From the NCBI GenBank assembly GCA_046328035.1, contig JAXLXI010000020.1, forward strand, positions 20,486 through 84,485: a stretch of DNA of 64,000 nucleotides, written 5' to 3'. This document shows, piece by piece, positions 28,365 through 37,532 of the stretch; position 1 is the first letter of the stretch; every line of letters begins with the position of its first letter. The position numbers and the translations under genes were made by a program. The notes beneath the pieces are model-generated. The model was not told where the DNA came from. It ran no database searches and saw only the letters and a list, made by a program, of their open reading frames with translations. The stretch is from JBGASG01 sp046328035. GTDB lineage: Bacteria; Cyanobacteriota; Vampirovibrionia; Obscuribacterales; Obscuribacteraceae.

Positions 28365-29528
28365 TCAGGCGCCGGGCGTGAAGAGCCGGTTCATAAGAGC
28401 CCGTGCCGTAGGGCTCTGGGCGGTCACTTGCGGCGCCAATCGCAAGCCCTCGAAGTTAAGCGGTCCACCGCGGTACGAACGCAGCATCTGCTCCGCCTGC
28501 GCCCATTCAACCGGCTGGATGGCGATTGGTTCCAAGCCGACTTTGGGATTCCACTTGGACGTGACGCGCAGAGCCACACCCTCACCGGGTTGAGTCACCA
28601 GCGACTGCCACATCGAATCCGCGTTGCCCAATCCTTCTTTGCCGTTGCCGAAGACAATGACGTTGCCGTCATCGGCATGTGCCACCACTATTCCGCCTTT
28701 CTTCACCGCGCTGAAATCCCCGGTGGAAAGCGTCAGATCGCCGTTCATGTGCGGGTGAGAAACATTGTCCGCATAGCGCCCGGAGCCGCACTTCCTGCCC
28801 GCTCGAGATGTTGTCGGCGCGCACGCGCCCCATAACGGTTCGACCGACTTTACTTCGCCCGCTTCGCCGGCGGCACCAAGTTTTCCACATGCGAAATTTG
28901 TTTCAATTGCCGGGCACCAAATGTGGTATCAGTAGCGGCAAAGGCATCGCCGTTCATGCGATCGCCAAGTTTCAAAAGGTCGAAGTTGCCGAAGTTTTCC
29001 CTACCACCGCCAGAGTGCCCGGAACCGGTCCCCGGTATGAGAACCAATCGCCAAAGGTCTTGCGCTGCCAGACTTCCAGCCCCCGTCCGAAACCAGCCAG
29101 CCCCGGCGCCAGCCCATAATGCCTCCCGGAGCACGGCCCCCGCCCTTGGCTCCAACCAGCGCCGCCGGCAGGGTTTCTATCATCAAGGCAGCTTCGCCGG
29201 CTATGCCGCGGCGGGCGATGCCGGCGCTCTGCTCGCGCTGCGTGTCAGTATCAGCGGCGGACGCCATCTGGATCAGGCTAAGTCCGCTGGTGGTCATGCG
29301 CGTCAGCTGGGTCATGCCCGCGATACCGCGCCCCAGAACCGGCGCCCGCGAGCACAGCAGCCCCAGCCCTATGCCGACGCCGGTGGCGACGGCGCCTTTG
29401 GCGACCAGCGCGCCCCGATGGTTCTCCCAGTCGTTGGAGAGTTCATCCCAGACGGCTGTATGAATGGTGGGAAGCACCTTTCCCGCCACTGCCAGGTTAT
29501 TTTCTACGGCTTGCCCTAAATCGCCCAA
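28365..29528 (-). pseudogene. Decayed gene: hydrophobic-core protein broken by frameshifts
   Basis: Three overlapping minus frames together read like one protein. From 29528 (TTG) comes MGDLGQAVENNLAVAGKV with Gly/Ala-rich helices (VAKGAVATGVGIGLGLL). Around 29050-29150 coding shifts to a frame giving ENFGNFDLLKLGDRMNG and HVENLVPPAKRAK. After about 28800 it shifts again to NVSHPHMNGDLTLSTGDFSA and VEWAQAEQMLRSYRGG, ending at 28365. The MG-start and Gly/Ala core resemble the C-terminal regions of the trypsin-like proteins at 39926-42442. Sequencing errors could mimic this, but the response regulator remnant next door suggests a genuine zone of decay. Confidence 0.55.
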
Positions 29529-30192
29529 GAACTACAAACTCAACTCAGAAGGTGGGGTGACTGATCTCATCCTAGAGATCTATAGGGGGCAAGTCACGGG
29601 TGAAACTACGAAAAAGCCGGGTCGGCGAAAGCCCATGGGTGCGGATTCTACGGCATTCCACAAAAATTTCACAAATAGTCCAGAAACTAAACATGCAATC
29701 CGCCTAACCTGATAGTCGAACCCCAAGCAAACAAGGCGAAGCTGGTACCTCCAGAAGCCGTCCCAATTCCGGCTTTTCGGACCTCACACTTACCAACCGG
29801 CAACGCTACGTTTGCAAAATCAAGTCCAACAGACACAGTTCGACCCCGGTTACGCAGTTTGCAGATAAGCTCGCCGCTTTCTCTGCCAAACCATTCCCCA
29901 ATTTCTTAGCTGACCTGCGCGGATCTCCACCTACGTAGCAGAGTCGCAATCGACGGGCATCTCCCTCCTGTGCGCGCGCCCTTGCCCAATGCGCAGCACG
30001 CCCGGCCGATAGATACGGGCCCGCATCCACCTAACCCATACAAACACGCACAGAGCTGACGCCCGTGAAGGTCGCCGCCGCCCGTCCAAATGGCAGCCGC
30101 ACTTCCATCCCGAAAGCTCCGCCGCCGCCGCCATCGCTAGTGGTCGGCCGACACACCTCCCCTGAACAAGCGGAACAGGGAGACACCCCGCA
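29529..30192. other. Gene-free stretch
   Basis: About 660 bases without a supported gene. Open frames here are short and compositionally unlike protein. It lies between two pseudogenes and is probably eroded coding DNA. Confidence 0.5.
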
Positions 30193-30862
30193 TAAGGGCC
30201 AAAATTCTACTTGTGGAAGACGGTTCCAGACATGGCGCCGATTCTGGGCGCCTGGTTCAAGCACGAAAACGACATTGCCGAAACTGTCGGCACCGCCGAA
30301 GATGCCTGTACTACTAGCGTCATTCGACTTTGATGTAATCGTCCTCGACTGGGACTGCCCGGCATGGACGGACTGGAGATGTGCCGCCAATATCGCAATC
30401 AAGGCGGCACCATCCCGATTATCTTTTTATCCGCACGCTGCGAAGTCGCGCAGAAAACCGCCGCTTTAGATAGTGGTGCCGACGACTTCCTGGCGAAACC
30501 TTTTGATCCCCGCGAACTGAGCTCCCGCATTCGCAGCGTGTTGCGCAGACCGCAACCGCTGCTGCCCACGGCACTGGCATTTGAAGATGTGATTCTCGAT
30601 ACTAAAAAACGCACCGTCACGCCGGCGGTCGCACAATCGAAGTGATGCCGAAGCAATGCGCGCTGCTCGAATTTTTGTTGCCGCTCTATCAGCCGTTCAG
30701 CGCGTCTGCGTTGCTGAACGGCGTGTGGTCCAGCGATTCGGGCTCGGCAGAGTCCGTGCGCACCTGCGTCAAAACACCGCGCCGCCAACTGGCGCAAATC
30801 GGCAAAGAAGACTTTTGAAGACCGACCTCAGGCAAGGATATTTCATCGGCTCAGCTACTTAG
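30193..30862 (+). pseudogene. Decayed OmpR/PhoB-type response regulator
   Basis: Pieces of a complete response regulator lie in successive different frames: AKILLVEDGS (30198), then PILGAWFKHENDIAETVGTA, then SFDFDVIVLDWDCP, then MDGLEMCRQYRNQGGTIPII through GADDFLAKPFDPRELSSRI. The winged-helix region follows as MPKQCALLEFLLPLYQP, RRQLAQIGKED and LRQGYFIGSAT. At least four indels are needed. The phospho-Asp (VLDWD) and the Lys (AKPF) are still readable, so decay is fairly recent. An intact relative is at 33163-33858. Confidence 0.85.
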
Positions 30863-30929
30863 TTGTTTAACTGCCCGACCTGGGCGCAAGGGATGGCATC
30901 CAGGGTTTTAGTTTTGAGGAACACAAGAA

Positions 30930-33098
30930 ATGTTTGATCAAAAGGACACGGAAGCTTGGAGCAGAATGCTGGTTTCGACGCTGCGCAGCAGCGGACAATT
31001 CAGCGATGAAGGCACCGTGGCATTAGTAGAATGCCGAGCCATGTTTGCCAATCTGCGCCGCTACCGCGACGACGCGCTGCTCGGTGAGCAAGCGCCCCGC
31101 CAGATGGAAGCCTACCGCCACGTTAAGGCATTGCCGGGCGCCACCGCCGAAGGTGTCGTCCCCGACCACTTCCCCGTCACCGCAGGCAGTGCGCGCACCC
31201 GCGACGAAAACGGCCGCTGGGCACCGCGAGCACAGAAGAAAACCGTGTCGCCGAGCGCCATTACTAAGAATCAGAGAGCCTCCAAGAAAAAGAACAAATC
31301 CGATGTCGACGAGATGACCCTCTCCGAGATCGCCCATGCGCTCGAAGACGCGCTTTCGGCCACCAAAGGTGTGTCGCCCTTCTTCGGCGGCAAGGCAGCT
31401 CCCGCCGATAAGCGCGAACCTAAGTTTCCGACCGCGGAAGAGTACATGCGCGACTACGCATGCGCGCCGGATTTTGCCGTCGTTGACTGCGCCGCCGCCT
31501 GGGGCGTCAACGCCGACAACAGCGACTGGCACGCCGCCGATACCACCAGCGACATGGGCGGCATCGGCACGCGCAGCGGCAAGACCACCGCTGGACTGAC
31601 GATAGTTTCGCCATCCGCATTGACTATCGAAGATGATGCCACCATCGACGAAGACGACATTCCTCAGTTTGCCTTCGATGAAAACGGCAACTTGTGCGCC
31701 TTCATGCTGGCCGGCTTGATCTGGTCGAGCGCCGACGGCTACGTGTGGACCTCTCAACGCAACGGGCGCCAGTACCGCATCAAGGGACACGTCTCACTGG
31801 AATCGGACGGCACATTGCAATTCGAGAATCGGGTGCCCGTACGCACGAGTCCCTTCGAAAACGAACACGAAATTACTATCGAAGACCTGACTTCGCCGCA
31901 CGCGGCGCGCCGCATTCAGTGGGCAACCACGACGCCCACGGTGTACGCGGCACCGACTCGCGCCACAGAGCCTGCGCCAACGCCGACGGCGGCGCAGTTC
32001 ACTCCGGCGCCCGCACCGGCGCAGTTCACTCCCACCATGCCCGCGTCTGAATACTCGCCGGCAACGGCATTTGCCTGCGCGTCCTACGCCCAACTGGGGG
32101 AAACTCAACCGATCCCGCCGCTGCCATATCGCGGCGACGAGCAGGTAAACTCCGGGCATCAGGTTCCCTGCCCACCACCGGCAATGCCCAATCCGCCGCA
32201 TCTGGAAAGCATGTCTGCCGACCAGACGGTGTCGGTCGAACTGCTGATGCCCATGCCCCCGGGCGAGATCATGTCGGACGAAGAAGCAGTCTCCATGGAG
32301 AAGATTCTCTTCGAGGCACGCGAGAAAAATTCGCGCTCGTACCAGCGCCGCCGGCTGAAAACACTCGATGAATACATCAAACCGAAACGTCCCGGCGTCA
32401 AACATCGCATGCAGGTAGCGTGGGAAACGTTCCATGCCCGCACCAGCGTCGCCGCCATCGGCACCATATGCGGCGCCAAAAGCATCCACCTGATTCCACA
32501 CCTGGAGACTCTGGCTCGCATCACACAAGAGGCACGCTTGCTCGATGCAGCGCAGGTCTATCACTGGCGCGCGCTCACTTTGCGCGAGCACCACTATGGT
32601 GAGAAACACCCCTCACGCGCCGGGAATCTGGAAGGGCTGGCGAAGATTTACTACGAACGGTCCCATTACTCGGAAGCGGCTGCGCTTTTCGACGAAGCGA
32701 TCAACCTGCGCCTGCGCAATTTAATTGCGTCGCAGAACGTCCCGATCGCCAAGGGTGGCCGCCGCGCCGCCGACAAGGCTTGCGAAACGGAACTGCTCGG
32801 CGTCCTCGCCGCCATCAACGACCTGGCGCAAATGTACGCCGAACAAGAAGACTACATGCGTGCCGACCAGCACTTCAAACGCGCCGTCGAAATCTGGAAC
32901 AACCTGCCCATGTCCGCAACAGCGTCACTGTGTGCATTGATGCATACAATCCTGCGCAATTACAAAGCGGTGCTTTTCAGCTGCGACAAAATCGACGAAG
33001 CCAGAGCCCTTGATGCTCAAACCTACTGGCTGCGGCGCTTTGCCAATCGCCGCTTGAAAAGAAGCAAAAAGGAATCGCCTCTAGCTTATGAATACTAA
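30930..33098 (+). CDS. Large protein with C-terminal kinesin-light-chain TPRs
   Basis: 722 residues with GAGGA about ten bases before the ATG. The N-terminal half is not recognised: a basic patch (SKKKNKSDVDEM), an acidic region, and a Pro/Thr/Ala-rich linker (about 335-450). After about residue 505 come TPR units of kinesin-light-chain type (LEGLAKIYYERSHYSEAAAL, LNDLAQMYAEQEDYMRADQHF in similar form). No signal peptide or membrane segment. Its stop overlaps the open frame of the response regulator gene that follows, suggesting cotranscription. A scaffold role in signalling is inference. Confidence 0.82.
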   Translation: MFDQKDTEAWSRMLVSTLRSSGQFSDEGTVALVECRAMFANLRRYRDDALLGEQAPRQMEAYRHVKALPGATAEGVVPDHFPVTAGSARTRDENGRWAPRAQKKTVSPSAITKNQRASKKKNKSDVDEMTLSEIAHALEDALSATKGVSPFFGGKAAPADKREPKFPTAEEYMRDYACAPDFAVVDCAAAWGVNADNSDWHAADTTSDMGGIGTRSGKTTAGLTIVSPSALTIEDDATIDEDDIPQFAFDENGNLCAFMLAGLIWSSADGYVWTSQRNGRQYRIKGHVSLESDGTLQFENRVPVRTSPFENEHEITIEDLTSPHAARRIQWATTTPTVYAAPTRATEPAPTPTAAQFTPAPAPAQFTPTMPASEYSPATAFACASYAQLGETQPIPPLPYRGDEQVNSGHQVPCPPPAMPNPPHLESMSADQTVSVELLMPMPPGEIMSDEEAVSMEKILFEAREKNSRSYQRRRLKTLDEYIKPKRPGVKHRMQVAWETFHARTSVAAIGTICGAKSIHLIPHLETLARITQEARLLDAAQVYHWRALTLREHHYGEKHPSRAGNLEGLAKIYYERSHYSEAAALFDEAINLRLRNLIASQNVPIAKGGRRAADKACETELLGVLAAINDLAQMYAEQEDYMRADQHFKRAVEIWNNLPMSATASLCALMHTILRNYKAVLFSCDKIDEARALDAQTYWLRRFANRRLKRSKKESPLAYEY

Positions 33099-33162
33099 AT
33101 TGCTCAACTCAAGAAAATTGTCGCCGTGGGCTTTATCATTAGCTACGCGACATTCGGAGTCG

Positions 33163-33858
33163 ATGGTTGCCCCCATGGCAAAGATCCTGTTTCTTGAAGA
33201 CGATGACAAAGTCGCGGACGCGGTCGAAAGCGCTCTGCACAGCGAACGCCACACGGTCGAGCGCACCGCCAGCGGAGAAGATGCGCTGACGCGTGCGACG
33301 GTCTCCGACTACGATCTGATCATTCTCGACTGGACCGTGCCCGATGTGTCGGGCGTCGATGTTTGCCAGCGCTTCCGCGCCGAAGGCGGCACAACGCCCG
33401 TCTTGATGTTGACTGGCAAGCACCTCATCTCAGAGAAGGTGACGGCTCTCGATGCCGGTGCTGATGACTACCTGACCAAACCGTTCAACATTCAAGAGTT
33501 CATGGCCCGGGTGCGGGCACTGCTGCGCCGGCGCGGCAGCGGCTATGACACCGGACAACTGGTGGTCGGCGAACTCAAACTCGACGTCAAGACATTCACC
33601 GTCACATACGGCGGACAAAATGTTTCACTGATACCGAAAGAGTTCGCGATCCTGGAGTTATTGATGACGTATCCGGGCGTTGTGTTCAGCCACGAAGCCA
33701 TATTCAGGCGCCTGTGGAAATCGGACGAAGCGACCTCCCCCGAAATCGTGCGCACCCATTTGAAAAATCTGCGCAAGAAGATTGAAGCCGTGGGCGCTGC
33801 CTCACCGATTGAAACCGTCCATGGTGTCGGCTACAAATTGCTCAAGCCGAACAGCTAA
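33163..33858 (+). CDS. OmpR/PhoB-type response regulator
   Basis: I choose the ATG at 33163 (MVAPMAKILFLEDDDK), three bases after GGAG; 33175 fits the family equally well, and the frame is open back to 33088, overlapping the TPR gene. Receiver: acidic pocket LEDDD, phospho-Asp in LIILDWTVPD, Thr in VLMLTGKH, Lys in YLTKPFN. A winged-helix DNA-binding domain follows (IPKEFAILELLMTYPGVVFS, IVRTHLKNLRKKIE, VHGVGYKLLKP). No kinase is adjacent on this strand; the membrane kinase at 37533 or an orphan hybrid kinase could feed it. Confidence 0.95.
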   Translation: MVAPMAKILFLEDDDKVADAVESALHSERHTVERTASGEDALTRATVSDYDLIILDWTVPDVSGVDVCQRFRAEGGTTPVLMLTGKHLISEKVTALDAGADDYLTKPFNIQEFMARVRALLRRRGSGYDTGQLVVGELKLDVKTFTVTYGGQNVSLIPKEFAILELLMTYPGVVFSHEAIFRRLWKSDEATSPEIVRTHLKNLRKKIEAVGAASPIETVHGVGYKLLKPNS

Positions 33859-33862
33859 GCGC

Positions 33863-34927
33863 TCAAGCCGCTCTCTTCGTCGACTGGTCGATTTCTTCAA
33901 TGTACGACAGGAATGCCATCAATCTGATTTCGTTCTGATTGAGACCGGTGCGCCGCTTCTTTTCCGGAGCTAGTTCGCGCATCACAGCCGGCAACACACC
34001 TTCCTCGGCGTGCGACAGAATTGCTGAATGAATATAGCTGCCGCGGCACACTGCCGGGGTATTGTTGAGAGCCGCGGCGACTTCCTTAATCGAAGCGACC
34101 ATAAAGCGTTTCTTCGCAGTCTTGCTGAGATCCTCAGCCATCTGAGCCAGCTTCGCCAGCGCCAGCACACTGCCGCGCCACGTGCGGAAGTCTTTGGCCG
34201 TCACCGTGACACCGGTAATCGCGAACAGATAACTGTTGACGTCGGATGAGTTGACCGGGACGCTGTCGCCGCTGTCATTGCGGTATGAGAAAAGAAACTC
34301 ACTGCCGCTGCGCTCACAATCCGCGATGACGGAAGCCAGGTCATCGTCGACGCAGCGCACGTCGACTTGTTTGCCTGACTTGCCTTTAAAACTGAAACTC
34401 AACCCGTCATCGCCGCGCGACACATGCTCAGCACTTAATGTGGTGGCACCGCGCGAATCATTGGCAGCCAGGTACTGTTTGTTGCCGACACGTACGCTCA
34501 CCTTGTCCATAAGCCGAACCACAGCCGCGACCACCCGCGTTTTTTCAAGCCCATCAAGTCGCAGGTCCGCCTGCACCCGCCGGCGGATGGCAGGAAGATA
34601 GCTGGCGAACAACTGCAAGCGACCGTACTTGTGCGCGGCGCTTACTTCGTGCCATCGCGGGTGGTACAAATATTGTTTGCGCCCGGCGTCATCGAACCCC
34701 GTCGCCTGAATATGTCCGTCGGCATCGACGCAAATCCAGACATTCTTCCACGCAGGTGGTATCACAAGCTCGGCAATTCGCTGTCGCGTCTCCCGGCGAG
34801 AAACAATGCGTCCGTCGGGACTGAGGTACTTGAAGCCCTTGCCGCATTTTTGCCGCCGATAACCGACGCTAAAGTCCTGAATATAGACCAGCCCGGCATT
34901 TAATGCACGAGCTTGCATATCGTTCAT
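33863..34927 (-). CDS. DNA topoisomerase IB, poxvirus-like
   Basis: 354 residues, the usual size of bacterial TopIB. The N-terminal domain has GKGFKYLSPDGR and IPPAWKNVWIC. The catalytic domain has VRLMDKVSVRVGNKQY, KDFRTWRGSVLAL (active-site Arg) and the nucleophile Tyr 298 in CRGSYIHSAIL. It relaxes supercoils by a 3'-phosphotyrosine intermediate without ATP. The start codon lies at the foot of a perfect 15-bp inverted repeat (34926-34970), which can hide the Shine-Dalgarno AAGGGA in the messenger. Ends four bases from the stop of the response regulator. Confidence 0.95.
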   Translation of the reverse strand: MNDMQARALNAGLVYIQDFSVGYRRQKCGKGFKYLSPDGRIVSRRETRQRIAELVIPPAWKNVWICVDADGHIQATGFDDAGRKQYLYHPRWHEVSAAHKYGRLQLFASYLPAIRRRVQADLRLDGLEKTRVVAAVVRLMDKVSVRVGNKQYLAANDSRGATTLSAEHVSRGDDGLSFSFKGKSGKQVDVRCVDDDLASVIADCERSGSEFLFSYRNDSGDSVPVNSSDVNSYLFAITGVTVTAKDFRTWRGSVLALAKLAQMAEDLSKTAKKRFMVASIKEVAAALNNTPAVCRGSYIHSAILSHAEEGVLPAVMRELAPEKKRRTGLNQNEIRLMAFLSYIEEIDQSTKRAA

Positions 34928-34970
34928 ACGAGTTATCCCTTTGCCATGACATGACAGGGATAACTCGTAT
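34926..34970 (-). promoter_or_regulatory. 15-bp perfect inverted repeat covering the topoisomerase start
   Basis: ATACGAGTTATCCCT (34926-34940) is the exact complement of AGGGATAACTCGTAT (34956-34970), with a 15-base loop. Read in the minus-strand messenger, the 3' arm contains AGGGATAACTCGT and the first two bases of the AUG at 34927, so a hairpin would block ribosome binding. It could alternatively be a DNA operator. Confidence 0.7.
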
Positions 34971-35036
34971 CAGGTTCCAACGGCTGGGGCATTGCCTTCA
35001 TCAGGATCAATCGGCCGGCTGTATGCCGTTTCCTCC

Positions 35037-35074
35037 CTTAGTGAAAATCAACACTAGTGTTGATTTTCACTAAG
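35037..35074. terminator. 38-bp perfect palindrome, probable bidirectional terminator
   Basis: A perfect palindrome centred on ACTAGT, with CTTAGTGAAAATCAACA as one arm. It lies six bases after the end of the EF-hand gene (minus) and upstream of the topoisomerase gene. On the minus strand it would form a 17-bp stem with a T-containing 3' arm. The inner AAATCAACA/TGTTGATTT is the same inverted repeat as at 6481-6513, so a protein-binding role is possible too. Confidence 0.6.
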
Positions 35075-35080
35075 AGACTA

Positions 35081-35875
35081 TTAGGGTCGGCGCTTGCCGC
35101 CGGCAGTTCCCTGAAGCGTGACGCCCGCGCCGCCGCTGGCGGCACCGCCTCCCCAGCCACCGCCTTCGCCCGGCTCAGGTTGAGGTCCATCCTGCCCGCG
35201 TCCCACCGGCAGCTTATCATTGCCGGGCGTGGTCTTTTTGTTGACGAACACCTTCACTTCTTTGACCACGACTGAGTCCTTGAGGCGCGACTCCATGCCG
35301 GCTATATCCGGCAGCTCAACCGACTTGCGCATCCCGTAATTCACTATGTCATTACTGGTGATGGCATCCTTATTCTGCGACTGGGCACTGATCTCGTCAT
35401 AGTGCGCCACCAGATAACCGAGTTGTGCCTTCTGCTCAGGCGTCAGTTTCACATTCGCCGCGGTCGATGCCCGCTCCAGTTCTTCGCGAGAAACCGCGCC
35501 GCCGCCCGGCTTCACCTTAGCCATCAGGTCGTCGATCTTCTTCTCATTGAAGGTGCGCAGCATCGCATTTTCACTGCCGATGTCTTTCCAGTTAGTGCGC
35601 AGGTTCGACAGGTCGGAGCGGCTGATGCCGTCCTTTTGATCTTGGCCGTCCAGATTGCGAATCGATTGAAAGTCAGCTTGCAACTCATTGGCGGCGCGCT
35701 CATTGACCTTCTCGCCACTGCCGCGAAATTTCAGTTCCGCGGCTTTCAGCTCGACCAACGAGAGGTCGCCACTGCCATCGGTGTCGGCACTATCGAATAT
35801 GCGCTCGGCAACAGATGGAAACGACGGTGAAGAAACACGACCCGGTCTGACTTGCTGTTCGACTGCGTTGCCCAT
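35081..35875 (-). CDS. EF-hand calcium-binding protein with Gly/Pro-rich tail
   Basis: 264 residues from the ATG at 35875 (MGNAVEQQVRPG), eight bases after GGAAGG; a GTG three codons upstream is unlikely. One canonical EF-hand loop is clear (DTDGSGDLSLVE, residues 31-42, ligands D31, D33, S35, S39, E42). Two weaker EF-like sites follow (DGQDQKDGISRSD and SQNKDAITSND). The C-terminal 50 residues are Gly/Pro/Gln-rich and basic at the very end. No signal peptide, so it is either cytosolic or exported by an unusual route. The opening MGN recalls neighbouring MG-starting proteins. Confidence 0.82.
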   Translation of the reverse strand: MGNAVEQQVRPGRVSSPSFPSVAERIFDSADTDGSGDLSLVELKAAELKFRGSGEKVNERAANELQADFQSIRNLDGQDQKDGISRSDLSNLRTNWKDIGSENAMLRTFNEKKIDDLMAKVKPGGGAVSREELERASTAANVKLTPEQKAQLGYLVAHYDEISAQSQNKDAITSNDIVNYGMRKSVELPDIAGMESRLKDSVVVKEVKVFVNKKTTPGNDKLPVGRGQDGPQPEPGEGGGWGGGAASGGAGVTLQGTAGGKRRP

Positions 35876-35987
35876 TGCAAGCACCTTCCTGTAGTTGGTT
35901 GCTGTTTTAGTAAGGGCGCAACGGGTGGGGTTGTTGCGCTTTGACAGGCTAGTTGGAAGTTGTTATCGAGCTGTTAAATGCGTCAGG

Positions 35988-37526
35988 CTATTTGATGCTC
36001 AACGTAGACATCGTGCCGTCCGCAAGCTTGAACACGCGGATACGGTGATTGTTGGAGTCGGCTACGTAGAGTTTTTCGCCGGCGACCGAAAGCCCGGTGG
36101 GCGAACACATTTGCGGAAAGTCGCCGTCGACATAGCCCGGGTGCCCGCAACCGCACAGCGTCGCGGTCTGCCCGGTCGTCTGATCAACGGTCTTGATCTT
36201 GTGATTGAAACTGTCGGATACGTACAGCAATCCGTTGCCGACGGCAATACCGAGCGGATGCTGCAACAACGCCTGCTTGCGGTCTCCATCCTTGTCGCCG
36301 TATTCAAATAGACCTTTGCCGACCAGCGTGTCGACTTCTTTGCTTTTGACGTCCAGCCTGCGCACCGAACTGCTCTCACTGTCCACGAAAAACAGTTTGT
36401 CGCCGCTCAGGCAAAGCCCCTCTGGTTGGGCGAGTTCGGCGACTTCACCGACGCCGTCCTTGAGACCTTCGGTGCCACTACCGGCAATGACATGCGCCGA
36501 ATTGTCATCCAGACCGAGTTGCCATATTTTGTGCGTGCCGTTCATCGAGACATACAGCTGATTTCCCTGCGCCACCACATCGCTGGGGCGATCGAAGTCG
36601 ATGCCGTCATGCGCAGCGGTGACGTGCCCTTGTTTCTCGCCGCGCGCGAATGTGGAAACCGTGCCGGCATCCAGATCAACCACTCTGATGGCACCATTAC
36701 CGGTATCGGCGACGTACAGTTTCTTCCCCAGCTTGCAGAATCCGGTCGGCTCATTGAAGCACGCGGTTTTGAAGTCACCGTCCGCATCTCCGGCGGTTCC
36801 CGCGCCGATCACCTTCTCGATTTTGCCGTCCAGCGTCGTGATCAGCAAACGATTGTGTCCGGTATCGCTGACAAACAGCCGGTTGCCATCGGCGGCGAGC
36901 ACCTTCGATGGAAAACTCAGAACCGCAGCACCTTTGCGAGAAACCGTTTGCACGGGCGGCGTCTTCTTGAGCGTCTCCTTGGAATCGGCGACCAGCATGC
37001 GAATCGCGCGATCGAGAATGGCCACCTTGCTGTCACCGGAACACTCGCCAACAATCTTGCCCGCCGGGTTTATCAGCACCAGCGTCGGCCAAGCCTTGGC
37101 GCCATAACTTTCCCAGACGGTGGCGTCGGCATCGTTGCAGACGGGATGCGCCACGTTGTACTTGTCGATGCAGTCGCGGATGTAGCCGTCTTCCTTCTCG
37201 TTGGCGTATTTGCCCGAGTGGACGGTGATCACCTGCACCAGATCTGGATAGCGCCGCTCGATCGACTTGATGAACGGCATGATGTGGATGCAATTGACGC
37301 ATGAATAAGTCGAAAAATCGAGGAGGACAATTTTGCCGCGCAGGTCCTGGAGGGTGAGCGGTTTTTCGGTGTTGACCCAGCTTTTCACGCCCTTCAACTC
37401 GGGCGCCTCGCGCTGCATCGACTCCATGGTCTGGCGAAACGAGTCCTGCGAGCACCCGCCCAGGACAAGCAGGGCAAGCATCATGGTGAAAGTGGCGACT
37501 ATAGAACGGGCATATTGCAATTGCAT
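35988..37526 (-). CDS. Lipoprotein with thioredoxin domain and NHL repeats
   Basis: 512 residues from the ATG at 37526, chosen because it opens a lipoprotein signal (MMLALLVLGGC, lipid Cys 25); the frame runs 67 codons further upstream without sense. A TlpA-like thioredoxin domain follows with CVNC at residues 76-79 in STYSCVNCIHIMPF, then about six NHL blades (RLFVSDTGHNRLL, KLYVADTGNGAIRVVD, LLYVSDSFNHKIKT, KLYVADSNNHRIRVF). This is the architecture of NHLRC2-like proteins. Probably a periplasmic, membrane-tethered redox protein. Its start lies only six bases from that of the divergent kinase gene. Confidence 0.92.
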   Translation of the reverse strand: MQLQYARSIVATFTMMLALLVLGGCSQDSFRQTMESMQREAPELKGVKSWVNTEKPLTLQDLRGKIVLLDFSTYSCVNCIHIMPFIKSIERRYPDLVQVITVHSGKYANEKEDGYIRDCIDKYNVAHPVCNDADATVWESYGAKAWPTLVLINPAGKIVGECSGDSKVAILDRAIRMLVADSKETLKKTPPVQTVSRKGAAVLSFPSKVLAADGNRLFVSDTGHNRLLITTLDGKIEKVIGAGTAGDADGDFKTACFNEPTGFCKLGKKLYVADTGNGAIRVVDLDAGTVSTFARGEKQGHVTAAHDGIDFDRPSDVVAQGNQLYVSMNGTHKIWQLGLDDNSAHVIAGSGTEGLKDGVGEVAELAQPEGLCLSGDKLFFVDSESSSVRRLDVKSKEVDTLVGKGLFEYGDKDGDRKQALLQHPLGIAVGNGLLYVSDSFNHKIKTVDQTTGQTATLCGCGHPGYVDGDFPQMCSPTGLSVAGEKLYVADSNNHRIRVFKLADGTMSTLSIK

Positions 37527-37532
37527 ACATCG

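Noticed and set aside
31023..32609. Two long minus ORFs under the TPR gene
   Set aside because: GC-rich antisense shadows; the plus strand encodes TPR motifs.
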